Positions 1 to 6,633 of a stretch of DNA of 6,662 nucleotides are shown here, piece by piece. Source of the DNA: Deltaproteobacteria bacterium (GTDB taxonomy: Bacteria > Desulfobacterota > Desulfobulbia > Desulfobulbales > SURF-16); contig JAOZSN010000154.1 of assembly GCA_029939635.1 (NCBI GenBank), forward strand, positions 1 through 6,662, written 5' to 3'. Each line of letters starts with the position of its first letter. The stretch's first letter is position 1. The position numbers and the translations under genes were made by a program. The notes under the pieces were generated by a model that was given only the letters and a program-made list of their open reading frames with translations, was not told the DNA's origin and made no database searches.

Positions 1-2
1 AA

Positions 3-128
3 TTTATGGAAATGGAAATGATAGTAATGGAGAGGATAGAAAAAGTGGTGGGTCAATTCTTGTTAGCGGTGAAGGGTGTAATTAGGGTGCCAGCAAGACT
101 AGTTGGTGTAATTAAGCATTTGAGCTAA
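3..128 (+). CDS. 3' end of an unrecognised gene (partial, hypothetical)
   Basis: This frame is open from the window edge to a TAA at 126-128 and gives about 41 residues ending RVPARLVGVIKHLS. The stretch is rich in Val, Ile and Leu, with Lys and Arg spaced as in an amphipathic helix. I do not recognise the family. Support for a real gene is indirect. A good + strand terminator hairpin starts 55 bases after the stop, as expected behind the last gene of a transcription unit, and its G·U pairs favour + strand transcription. Several in-frame ATGs lie at 6-29, and a GGAGAGG at 29-35 precedes a GTG at 45, so a tiny complete ORF is also possible. The next frame is also open to 88, which weakens the argument from openness alone. 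The frame contains GGTGTAATTA twice, 30 bases apart, so it could instead be repeat or mobile-element end sequence. Confidence 0.35.
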   Translation, partial: FMEMEMIVMERIEKVVGQFLLAVKGVIRVPARLVGVIKHLS

Positions 129-142
129 AAGTTTCATAGGAT
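105..142 (+). repeat. Left copy of a 38-nt element shared with the right flank
   Basis: GGTGTAATT, 21 bases, then CATAGGAT. The same two blocks at exactly the same spacing occur at 6574-6611; an ungapped comparison gives 26 identities in 38. An extra GGTGTAATTA lies at 75-84. The element runs across the stop codon of the upstream partial frame. Its nature is unknown. Repeated short motifs of this kind occur near the ends of some insertion sequences (IS21-type ends carry several), but this is only a suggestion. Confidence 0.45.
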
Positions 143-183
143 TTAACACATCCCCATAATTTCTCGTTTCATTATTTCAAACA

Positions 184-227
184 AAAAAGAGCAAAGGAGT
201 CCTTGGGAGGATTTTCTTGCTCTTTTT
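184..227 (+). terminator. Rho-independent terminator of the upstream unit
   Basis: Bases 184-203 fold onto 208-227 as a 20-position stem with a TGGG loop (204-207). The outer part, AAAAAGAGCAA with TTGCTCTTTTT, is perfect. The inner part has one A·C mismatch (195/216), three G·U pairs (196/215, 197/214, 199/212), and then a perfect TCCT/AGGA closing the loop. The stem ends in a run of five T (223-227). G·U pairs form only in the + strand transcript and would be C·A mismatches in the opposite one, so termination of rightward transcription is favoured. The outer A-run/T-run could give some leftward activity. It separates the upstream frame ending at 128 from the efflux operon. Confidence 0.75.
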
Positions 228-271
228 GGACGAACATAATTTCTATTTGTTCTGGTTAATCATCCTCGCAG

Positions 272-300
272 CTCAGTTCAACTTTGAAAGTTGAACTGAG
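272..300. repeat. Perfect 29-nt palindrome, function unknown
   Basis: The arms CTCAGTTCAACTTT (272-285) and AAAGTTGAACTGAG (287-300) are exact reverse complements around a single central G (286). In RNA this would be a stem of about 12 bp with a small loop. No T-run follows on either strand, so it is not a standard intrinsic terminator. It lies about 210 bases upstream of the first pump gene, between the upstream terminator and the putative promoter. It could be a regulator binding site, a cruciform or RNA hairpin, or the remnant of a small mobile element. The sequence alone does not decide. Confidence 0.75.
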
Positions 301-368
301 ACGTTTAGATTTGCACTACCAATTGCAAAAGGCAACCCCTTTGGATAATGATATCGAAATTCCTTAGC

Positions 369-382
369 GTACGTTTTCGTAC
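369..382. repeat. Short inverted repeat GTACG-TTTT-CGTAC
   Basis: Five-base perfect arms (369-373 and 378-382) flank TTTT in the leader of the operon. The inner ACG/CGT resembles the core of the stronger repeat at 462-477, so it might be a weaker accessory regulator site. Repeats of this size are common by chance, and no function is claimed. Confidence 0.3.
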
Positions 383-423
383 CGTTGGACTTCAACCCCC
401 TCTCCAGAAAAAGTTTTGCCCTC

Positions 424-457
424 TTGACTGATCAGTTTCCTTTGAGTAATCTGTAAT
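424..457 (+). promoter_or_regulatory. Candidate promoter of the efflux operon
   Basis: TTGACT at 424-429 matches the sigma-70 -35 consensus in five of six positions. At 17-nt spacing lies TAATCT (447-452), a poor -10 with three of six matches. A better -10 match, TGTAAT (452-457, five of six), lies 22 nt away, which is too far for normal spacing. The region is placed sensibly: it directly precedes the TetR-type operator and is about 60-90 nt upstream of the first start codon. A perfect palindrome ACTGATCAGT (427-436) overlaps the -35. The exact hexamer pair is uncertain. Confidence 0.4.
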
Positions 458-461
458 CCTG

Positions 462-477
462 TCTAACGTTCGTTAGA
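462..477. promoter_or_regulatory. Putative TetR-family operator
   Basis: TCTAACG (462-468), TT, CGTTAGA (471-477) form a perfect 7-bp inverted repeat with a 2-nt centre. Outer bases GTC (461-463) and GAC (478-480) give a further imperfect extension. Size, symmetry and the AACG/CGTT core are typical of operators bound by TetR/AcrR-family dimers. The site is just downstream of the best -35/-10 candidates and 36 bases before the first start codon, where binding would block initiation. The obvious ligand is the TetR protein encoded as the last gene of the same operon (5941-6531), giving negative autoregulation. Binding is inferred. Confidence 0.6.
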
Positions 478-513
478 GACGATGTTCTTTTGTCACATCA
501 TGGAGAAAAGAGA

Positions 514-1575
514 ATGCTGAAAATTTTACATTGCGTAGTTATTTTTTTTGTTGCCATTACATCCGTAAGCACTAGCTGGGCTGAGTCTGGATCCAAGGGG
601 ACACCTGTAACCGCTACCCCGGTGATCCGAGACACAATCATTATCACAGAAGAGTCCATGGGCTGGATTGAAGCGAAAATAAACCCGGAAGTGTCAGCCG
701 AAGTATCTGGACGAATACAAGAAATTTTCGTTGATACTGGCCAAATAGTAAAGGCTGGCAGCCCCATGGTTACCATTGACAGTGAGCAGCAAAAACTTGA
801 AAAGAAGGCACTGCAATCTGAGGTCGACCGGCTTGAAGCTTTAATAGTAAATCAAAAAAAGACCCTGGGGCGTCACCGGAATTTGCTGGCGAAAAAATCA
901 ATCTCCCAGGAACGTTTTGATAATGCTGAGGTAAAGCTGATCACTTTAAAGGAACAGTTAGAAGGTGCCAAGTCCCGTCTGGCTGACAACAGGCGACGCA
1001 TGGCTAAGACTTCCGTGTTTGCCCCGGTGGGCGGTTGGATCGAGAAAAGATTTATCTCGGAAGGTGATTTTGTTAAAGAGGGTAATCCTCTTTTTCTGAT
1101 GGTTACAGATCAATTTCTGCGTATCGTACTGCCCTTTCCCGAGAATGTTTCAGCCAGTCTCGCCATCGGCCAACAGGTCAAACTGACCTCACCTCTCAGC
1201 AAGAACAGGATAATCGAGGCGAAAATCAATCAAATCAGGCCAGCGGTAAATATTCACAGCCGGGCTATTGAAATTATTATTTATTTGGAAAATCCTGGCG
1301 CATGGCGACCGGGAGGAACCATCAACGGCACAGTCATTATAGGCCAACATGACAACGGTTTGCTTGTTCCTGCCAGGTCCGTTGTCAGACGTCCGGCTGG
1401 AGAGGTTGTCTACCAACTAGAAAATAATATTGCCCGCCAGCGTCAGGTGACCACTGGTAATCGGCAGGGTAATCTTGTTGAGATCACAGACGGGCTTTCA
1501 GGTCATGAAAAGATCATTGTTGACGGAGCCGGATTCCTAACAGACAATGCCCCTGTTAATGAGAAACAGCAATGA
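514..1575 (+). CDS. RND efflux periplasmic adaptor subunit (AcrA/MexA-type membrane fusion protein)
   Basis: Periplasmic adaptor that bridges the RND transporter to the outer-membrane channel. The 353-residue protein begins at ATG 514, preceded by GGAGA (502-506) at 7-8 nt spacing. The frame extends up to a TTG at 490, but that start has no ribosome binding site and would put eight charged or polar residues ahead of a classic signal peptide. The signal peptide is residues 1-23 with probable cleavage after SWA; there is no lipobox, so it is a soluble or peripherally bound adaptor rather than a lipoprotein. Domains in order: first lipoyl half about 57-89 (VSAEVSGRI...VDTGQIVKAGSPMVTID), alpha-hairpin coiled coil about 90-163, second lipoyl half about 167-199 (FAPVGGWIEKRFISEGDFVKEG), beta-barrel about 200-278, and a membrane-proximal domain about 283-345 (LLVPARSVV...). 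The length is close to the family norm. Its stop overlaps the next start (ATGA), indicating translational coupling with the transporter. Confidence 0.93.
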   Translation: MLKILHCVVIFFVAITSVSTSWAESGSKGTPVTATPVIRDTIIITEESMGWIEAKINPEVSAEVSGRIQEIFVDTGQIVKAGSPMVTIDSEQQKLEKKALQSEVDRLEALIVNQKKTLGRHRNLLAKKSISQERFDNAEVKLITLKEQLEGAKSRLADNRRRMAKTSVFAPVGGWIEKRFISEGDFVKEGNPLFLMVTDQFLRIVLPFPENVSASLAIGQQVKLTSPLSKNRIIEAKINQIRPAVNIHSRAIEIIIYLENPGAWRPGGTINGTVIIGQHDNGLLVPARSVVRRPAGEVVYQLENNIARQRQVTTGNRQGNLVEITDGLSGHEKIIVDGAGFLTDNAPVNEKQQ

Positions 1576-4500
1576 ACCTGCCCGAACTATCCATAAACCG
1601 CCATGTTATGGCAACAATGCTCAGTGCGGTCATCATTCTTTTTGGACTGGTTAGCTATAATCGTATTGGGGTTGATGAGTTTCCGCAGATCGATTTTCCC
1701 ATGATATCTATCACCACCACTATGATCGGTGCTGATCCAGACATCATTGATACCACCGTCACCAATGTCATTGAAACATCGGTGAATTCAACACCCGGCA
1801 TTGAACATATTATCTCCAGATCAGCTCCCGGTGTTTCCGTGGTCGTAGTTAAACTTAAACTGAGCCGTAATGTAGATGTGGCCTTTAACGAGATCCAGGC
1901 TAAAGTAAATCAGGCCTTGCGAGATTTACCCAGAGAAGCTGATCCGCCAGTGGTTGCCAAGATGGAAATTGGCGCTGCACCGGTGATGTGGCTGAGCCTG
2001 CTTGGAGATCGTACCTTGCAACAACTCAACCAATACGCCCGGAATATAGTTAAAAAAAGATTGGAATCAATTGAGGGTGTAGGTGAAGTCAAAATTGGCG
2101 GAAAGCGTGACAGAACCATTAGGATCAATTTACAACCTGAGGACATGGCCGGTCTGTCAATTACCATTGGTGATGTTATCCGAGCTTTCCAGACCAATCA
2201 TATTCAACTGCCAGGAGGTTATCTGGTTGGAGGCATGACTGAGGATCTCATCAAGCTCAATCTTGAATTTCATAATGTCAGAGATATTGCTGGTCTAATC
2301 ATTGCCCATCGTGGTGAGGCGGCCATTCGTTTAAAGCAGATTGCAACAGTTGTTGACGGCCTGGAGGATAATCGTAAGCTGGCCAGATATAATGATCAAC
2401 CGTGCGTGAGTCTCGGCATTGTCAAAATAACCGGATCAAATACAGTAGCCATTGTTGATGCAGTAAAAGAAAAGCTGGAACATGAAATCCTGCCAGGGTT
2501 GCCCCCCGGACTCCGCATTGAAATTGCCTCAAATGACGGTGATTTTATTGAAGAGTCTGTGGCAGCCTTAAAAGAGCATATTGCCTTGGGTACTCTTTTT
2601 GCTGCTCTGGTTGTTTTTGCCTTTCTCAAATCATTTCGCTCCACTCTGATTATTTCCACTGCCATTCCAATTTCCCTGCTTGGAGCAGTTGTGGTGATGT
2701 ATTTTTCAGGCTTTACCTTTAACAAAATGACTTTGCTGGCTCTTCTTCTGCTCATCGGTGTGGTGGTAGATGATGCCATTGTCGTCCTGGAAAATGTTTT
2801 TAGATTCCGGGAGAAATATCCTGATATGGATCCAGATAAAGCAACCCTGGCTGGAACAAACCAGGTGGTATTTGCAGTCATTGCCGCCACTTTTTCTCTG
2901 GCCTGCATATTTGCTCCTGTCATCTTTATGGAAGGAGTTATTGGGCGATTTTTTACCGCTTTTGCCGTAGTGGTGACGGTTGGTGTTATTACTTCCCTTT
3001 TTATTTCCATCAGCCTCACCCCCATGCTTTGTTCCCGGTTTTTAAAAGTTACAACTAAACACGGCTGGCTCTACACCTTCTGGGAGTCCTGTTTTCAGCT
3101 CATGGAACAACTCTATAAAGCCATCTTGCTTTTTGCCCTACGTTTTCGCTGGGTCGTGGTTATTCTTACTGTCGTGGTGGTTTGGACGCTTATGCCTCTG
3201 GCCGGGCAACTTGGTAAAGGCTTTATGCCGGATGAGGATAAAGGCCATTTCCTCATTACTCTGAAAACTCCCCTGGGCTCATCCATTGAATATACCAATG
3301 ATCGCCTGGCTGAAATAGAGAAGGTTCTAAAAAAACATCCGACTGAAATCGCATCCTATCTCTCATCCATCGGCACTGATGCAACAGGCCAGGTATCTCG
3401 CGGTGAGATTTCAGTCCGCATGACACCACTTGCTGAGCGGTCAATAAAACAATATGAGCTTATACCAATGTTACGAAAGGAGCTGGCTGATATTCCTGGT
3501 GTTAAGGCATTTCCAGCTCCAGTTTCGGTCATTGGTGGTATGCGTGGAGAACCTCTGCAATTTAATCTGACCGGTCCGGAACTGGGTCGGGTCGCAGAAC
3601 TGGCCCATAAATTAAATAAAAAAATGTCCCAAGATCCTGACCTTGGCCGGGTAGACCTTGATCTGCAACTAAATCTTCCCCAGGTTAAACTCATTATAGA
3701 TCGTGCTCGGGTTGCAGATCTGGAACTATCAGCCATTGATGTGGCTATGGCGGTTAATGCCCTTGTCGGCGGTTTCGATGTCGCAAAATATAACGATGAC
3801 CCTGGCGATGGTGAACGCTATGATATTCGCCTCAAAGCTACTGCCGGAAAAATTGCCACTCTACAGGATTTGCGACGCATTTATCTAAGGGCAAAAAACG
3901 GAGAACTGGTTCGGTTGGATACTGTGGCCCATTTTAAAAAGGTGTTGGGGGCGGCAGTCATTTCCAGGTACGACCTGCAATATTCAGCTGAATTTTTTGC
4001 CACTCCGGAAGTCGCATTAGGTACGGCAGTAGACAAAGTAATGGCGGCTGCCAGTGATATACTGCCACTTGGTTATAAAATTAAAATGACTGGTCGGGCT
4101 GAAGAATTTGGTAAGACGATCAAGTATATAAGCTTCACCTTTCTAATGGCAATTATTCTGGTTTATATGGTCCTGGCCAGCCAATTCAATTCGTTCATTC
4201 AACCTCTGATCATCATGGTGGCGCAACCACTGGCTATTGTTGGTGGTATAGGCGGTTTATGGCTCTTTGATCATGGCCTTAATATTTTTTCCATGGTGGG
4301 CTTAGTGTTACTTATGGGGCTTGTTGCTAAAAACTCCATTTTATTAGTCGATTTGACCAATCAGCTACGGGCAGAGGGCAAAGGGATATATGAGGCCCTA
4401 AGTGAGGCATGCCCGATCAGGCTGCGACCGATCCTCATGACAGCTTTCACTCTTATCCTTGGCATGTTGCCAGCGGCCTTAGGGTATGGCGCAGGAGCTG

Positions 4501-4664
4501 ACACTAATGGCCCTATGGCCGTGGCTGTCATAGGCGGGATGCTTAGTTCCACCATGCTTACCCTGGTAGTGGTTCCAGCTGTTTATTCTCTGGTTGAAAA
4601 TGGAATTGATCGGCTAAGTAAATGGAGTAACCGCCTTCGTTTTGGTAATCAAAAAGGAGAATGA
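1572..4664 (+). CDS. RND multidrug efflux transporter, HAE1 type (AcrB/MexB-like)
   Basis: Inner-membrane proton/drug antiporter that forms the trimeric engine of the pump. At 1030 residues it is slightly shorter than AcrB but complete. TM1 is about 11-30, then a large periplasmic loop to about 335, TM2-TM6 about 336-487, TM7 about 527-546, a second periplasmic loop to about 853, and TM8-TM12 about 855-1007. The proton-relay residues are all present by motif alignment: D400 and D401 in GVVVDDAIVVLENV (AcrB D407/D408), K920 in GLVAKNSILLVDL (K940), and R950 and T957 in RLRPILMTAFTLILGMLP (R971/T978). The N-terminal MNLPELSINRHVMATML and the DEFPQIDFP stretch are typical of HAE1 members. Only one RND gene is present, so a homotrimer is expected rather than an MdtBC-like heterotrimer. 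The ATG overlaps the adaptor stop by 4 nt with only a weak GAG upstream, so initiation probably depends on coupling. Substrate range is not predictable. Confidence 0.96.
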   Translation: MNLPELSINRHVMATMLSAVIILFGLVSYNRIGVDEFPQIDFPMISITTTMIGADPDIIDTTVTNVIETSVNSTPGIEHIISRSAPGVSVVVVKLKLSRNVDVAFNEIQAKVNQALRDLPREADPPVVAKMEIGAAPVMWLSLLGDRTLQQLNQYARNIVKKRLESIEGVGEVKIGGKRDRTIRINLQPEDMAGLSITIGDVIRAFQTNHIQLPGGYLVGGMTEDLIKLNLEFHNVRDIAGLIIAHRGEAAIRLKQIATVVDGLEDNRKLARYNDQPCVSLGIVKITGSNTVAIVDAVKEKLEHEILPGLPPGLRIEIASNDGDFIEESVAALKEHIALGTLFAALVVFAFLKSFRSTLIISTAIPISLLGAVVVMYFSGFTFNKMTLLALLLLIGVVVDDAIVVLENVFRFREKYPDMDPDKATLAGTNQVVFAVIAATFSLACIFAPVIFMEGVIGRFFTAFAVVVTVGVITSLFISISLTPMLCSRFLKVTTKHGWLYTFWESCFQLMEQLYKAILLFALRFRWVVVILTVVVVWTLMPLAGQLGKGFMPDEDKGHFLITLKTPLGSSIEYTNDRLAEIEKVLKKHPTEIASYLSSIGTDATGQVSRGEISVRMTPLAERSIKQYELIPMLRKELADIPGVKAFPAPVSVIGGMRGEPLQFNLTGPELGRVAELAHKLNKKMSQDPDLGRVDLDLQLNLPQVKLIIDRARVADLELSAIDVAMAVNALVGGFDVAKYNDDPGDGERYDIRLKATAGKIATLQDLRRIYLRAKNGELVRLDTVAHFKKVLGAAVISRYDLQYSAEFFATPEVALGTAVDKVMAAASDILPLGYKIKMTGRAEEFGKTIKYISFTFLMAIILVYMVLASQFNSFIQPLIIMVAQPLAIVGGIGGLWLFDHGLNIFSMVGLVLLMGLVAKNSILLVDLTNQLRAEGKGIYEALSEACPIRLRPILMTAFTLILGMLPAALGYGAGADTNGPMAVAVIGGMLSSTMLTLVVVPAVYSLVENGIDRLSKWSNRLRFGNQKGE
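4654..4659 (+). promoter_or_regulatory. Ribosome binding site that sets the channel-gene start
   Basis: AAGGAG at 4654-4659 lies inside the last codons of the transporter gene. It leaves only 1 nt before the ATG at 4661 but 7 nt before the ATG at 4667. The second spacing is normal for initiation, which is why 4667 is preferred as the start of the channel gene. Confidence 0.75.
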
Positions 4665-4666
4665 TA

Positions 4667-5938
4667 ATGAAAAGAGTTTTCTTTATAGTAAGTATTGCCC
4701 TGCTGGCTTCTCCCATTGGAGGAGCAGTTTTTGCCGAAACTTTGGAAGAGGCATGGGAAATTGGTTTACAAGCAGATCATCTCCTGAAAGCTGCCGGGCA
4801 GAATACCAGCGCCAGGCAGGCAGAATTTGCTGCCGCCAAAGGTAGACGACTGCCCATTGTCAATATTGGTGCAGGGTATTCCATACTTGATAATGAGCCA
4901 ACTTCTTTAGCCGGCACCGATCAGCTTGTAACCGCAGATGACAGATCTCTTTCTTATCAGGCCATGGTTTCCGTACCGCTCTACACGCATTTTCAAGTAA
5001 GTTCATTAATAAATGCGGCAATGGCGAATCTTCAGGCTGGTAAGTTTACCGAACAGGCCACTCGCCATAAGGTGAAGTTGAAAATTGCCGAGGCGTATGT
5101 GGCTGTATTGCTCGGGATACGGCAAACAGAGGTGGCAAGCAGTCAGGAACAGAGCCTGGCTGCTCATGCTGCTGATGTCAAGAATCTTCATGATGAAGGC
5201 ATGGTACCGGTAAATGACCTATTGGCAGCCAAGGTCGCATTGGCTAATGCGCAACAACTGACTTTGCAAATGCAAAATCGGTTGGATATTGCGGAGTCAG
5301 CCTACAATCGCCTTTTAAGTCGTCCTCTTGGCTATGAGGTTCAATTAGATACAATTCCACCTTTCTTTCCTGAAACTGATTTGCCTGTTTTAAGCGAAAA
5401 TGCCATTGATAGCCGTCCTGAACTCAAGGCATTGGCAGAGCAGATACAAGCCTTGCAGTGGCAAGCCAAATCAGCAAAAGCAGCAAGTGGCCCTCAGGTT
5501 ATGTTAAAAAGTGGATATGACTACCATGAAAATTCTCATCAACTCCATGAAGGTGCCTGGCAGGCGATGTTGATGGCATCCTGGGATATATTTGACGGAA
5601 ATACGGCAAAGAATAAAGGATTGGCTCTTCTGGCTCAATCGCGTTCAGTTGCTGAACAACGACGGGAATTGGAAACCCTGATTCTTCTTGAAGTCCGTCA
5701 GGCATGGCTTGATATGGAGGAGAGCAGGAAGAGGATAAATGTTACTAAAGAGACGCTGGAACAAGCAGAGGAAAATTTACAGGTTACCCGTAACCGCTAC
5801 AAAGAGGGTATTGGTACCAATACAGAAGTTTTCGATGCAGAATCCCTGCGAACGGTAAATTATGCCAGTTATGATAAGGCCAGCAATGATGCTGTTCTTG
5901 CTGTCATTCGATTGCGCTATGCTGCAGGGAGTTTATAA
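4667..5938 (+). CDS. TolC-family outer-membrane efflux channel
   Basis: Outer-membrane factor that provides the exit duct of the tripartite pump. From ATG 4667 the protein is 423 residues; an in-frame ATG at 4661 adds only Met-Ile and is too close to the AAGGAG. Residues 1-23 are a signal peptide (MKRVFF, hydrophobic core, cleavage after VFA). No Cys follows, so it is TolC-like rather than an OprM-like lipoprotein. The two structural repeats of the OEP family are visible, about 24-218 and about 243-423. Each contains a helix-to-barrel stretch (VPLYTHF at 103-109, WDIFDGN at 306-312) and a turn of the type EGxxxxxxxL/VxA (DEGMVPVNDLLAAK at 176-189, KEGIGTNTEVFDAE at 379-392). Long heptad-rich helices lie between. 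The length is at the short end for the family, with no internal gap evident. It starts 2 nt after the transporter stop. Confidence 0.92.
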   Translation: MKRVFFIVSIALLASPIGGAVFAETLEEAWEIGLQADHLLKAAGQNTSARQAEFAAAKGRRLPIVNIGAGYSILDNEPTSLAGTDQLVTADDRSLSYQAMVSVPLYTHFQVSSLINAAMANLQAGKFTEQATRHKVKLKIAEAYVAVLLGIRQTEVASSQEQSLAAHAADVKNLHDEGMVPVNDLLAAKVALANAQQLTLQMQNRLDIAESAYNRLLSRPLGYEVQLDTIPPFFPETDLPVLSENAIDSRPELKALAEQIQALQWQAKSAKAASGPQVMLKSGYDYHENSHQLHEGAWQAMLMASWDIFDGNTAKNKGLALLAQSRSVAEQRRELETLILLEVRQAWLDMEESRKRINVTKETLEQAEENLQVTRNRYKEGIGTNTEVFDAESLRTVNYASYDKASNDAVLAVIRLRYAAGSL

Positions 5939-5940
5939 AC

Positions 5941-6531
5941 ATGGGTAAAAATAAACAAAAGACAAAGGCGGAAATATTAACCATAACAATTCCTCTTTTT
6001 GCAAATGAAGGATATGCTGGGGTCAGTATGCGCCAGATAGCCAAAGCCGTGGGTATTAAAGCTGCCTCTCTCTATCATCATTTTCCCGACAAGCAGACCC
6101 TGTATATTGAAGCACTCGCGCAAGCCTTCGGCAAACATGCCGATTTCATGAATGAAGCATTTACATTACAGGCAACTCCTGAGCAACGGCTCCGCCAGTT
6201 AATTCATAAACTGTGTATTCTTGTCACTGAAGATGCTGATTTCAGCAGACTCATGCAGAGAGAGATTATGGATGGAGACGAAAAACGACTTAAATTGCTT
6301 GCGGATCAGGTCTTTAGTGACTTTTTTCACGACATGAATAGACTTTGCCGGTCATTTGCGCCAGACCGGGATCCTCATTTGATGACGGTTTCCATCCTGG
6401 GCTTAGTGATTTATCATTACCAGATTGCCCCTATCCGCTGTTTTTTACCTGGCTTTCAAGCTTCCCATAACGATCCGGACATTATTGGCCAACATATTTT
6501 CACCCTGTTGAAAAATGAAATAGAATTATGA
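5941..6531 (+). CDS. TetR/AcrR-family transcriptional regulator, probable repressor of the operon
   Basis: A 196-residue one-component regulator of usual TetR length. The N-terminal DNA-binding domain spans about 5-55: the helix AEILTITIPLFANEGYAGVS leads into the helix-turn-helix MRQIAKAVGIKAASLYHHFPDK (about 30-51), whose second helix and LYHHF motif are hallmarks of the family. The C-terminal ligand-binding and dimerisation domain is helical. Its FSRLMQREIMDGDEKRLKLL segment (roughly 100-120) recalls the CerR/CecR (YbiH)-type C-terminal domain found in several efflux-linked TetR proteins; this subfamily call is tentative. ATG 5941 lies 2 nt after the channel stop, with AGGGAG (5926-5931) at 9-nt spacing inside that gene. 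Its place at the 3' end of the operon and the inverted repeat at 462-477 suggest ligand-relieved negative autoregulation. The effector is unknown, and an activator role cannot be excluded. Confidence 0.93.
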   Translation: MGKNKQKTKAEILTITIPLFANEGYAGVSMRQIAKAVGIKAASLYHHFPDKQTLYIEALAQAFGKHADFMNEAFTLQATPEQRLRQLIHKLCILVTEDADFSRLMQREIMDGDEKRLKLLADQVFSDFFHDMNRLCRSFAPDRDPHLMTVSILGLVIYHYQIAPIRCFLPGFQASHNDPDIIGQHIFTLLKNEIEL

Positions 6532-6546
6532 TCTGAAGAGTCGGCT

Positions 6547-6633
6547 ATGGTTAAAGGACCTTTTGGTAAGTGGGGTGTAATTGCACTTTTGGATGAAAAC
6601 CCCCATAGGATGTTTCATCTACTAGGTCGTTAA
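6547..6633 (+). CDS. Possible 28-aa small ORF, doubtful
   Basis: An ATG at 6547 opens a frame ending at TAA 6631-6633, encoding 28 residues that begin MVKGPFGKWGVIALL and end in MFHLLGR. A weak GAAGAG (6535-6540) lies 6 nt before the ATG, and the start follows the regulator stop by 15 nt. No family is recognised. The frame overlaps the 38-nt element shared with the left flank, so it may simply be coding-like by chance within repeat sequence. Confidence 0.15.
   Translation: MVKGPFGKWGVIALLDENPHRMFHLLGR
6574..6611 (+). repeat. Right copy of a 38-nt element shared with the left flank
   Basis: GGTGTAATT (6574-6582) and CATAGGAT (6604-6611) are separated by 21 bases, in the same orientation and spacing as at 105-142. 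The right copy also overlaps a 7-bp inverted repeat, GATGAAA (6592-6598) with TTTCATC (6613-6619). It lies 42 bases after the regulator stop, so the two copies bracket the entire operon as imperfect direct repeats. Confidence 0.45.

Noticed and set aside
310..329. Inverted repeat TTTGCA-N8-TGCAAA
   Set aside because: Six-base AT-rich arms with an 8-nt gap are expected by chance in a region this size.
322..351. Possible promoter TTGCAA with GATAAT
   Set aside because: The -35 has only four of six matches and the spacing is 15 nt. It is also about 160 nt upstream of the first gene and separate from the operator, so it was not annotated.
2396..3025. Long minus-strand open frame (about 209 codons) inside the transporter gene
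   Set aside because: It lies wholly antisense to highly conserved TM2-TM6 coding sequence. Its Arg/Thr/Ser-rich translation looks like a shadow, and no ribosome binding site or family is evident.
3356..3736. Minus-strand open frame inside the transporter gene
   Set aside because: Antisense shadow of the second periplasmic loop, with a Ser/Arg-rich, non-protein-like translation.
1572..4664. Heavy-metal (HME) or MdtBC-type RND assignment
   Set aside because: A single RND gene with the HAE1-style double Asp motif VVDDAIVVLEN and the HAE1 proton relay is present. There are no metal-binding Met clusters or second RND subunit, so HAE1 fits best.
4642..4845. Plus-strand frame across the transporter-channel junction
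   Set aside because: It overlaps the end of the transporter and the signal peptide of the channel in another frame; both real genes have strong family features there.
6553..6563. AAAGGACCTTT as an operon terminator
   Set aside because: Palindrome with a one-base centre, no GC-rich stem and no following T-run.
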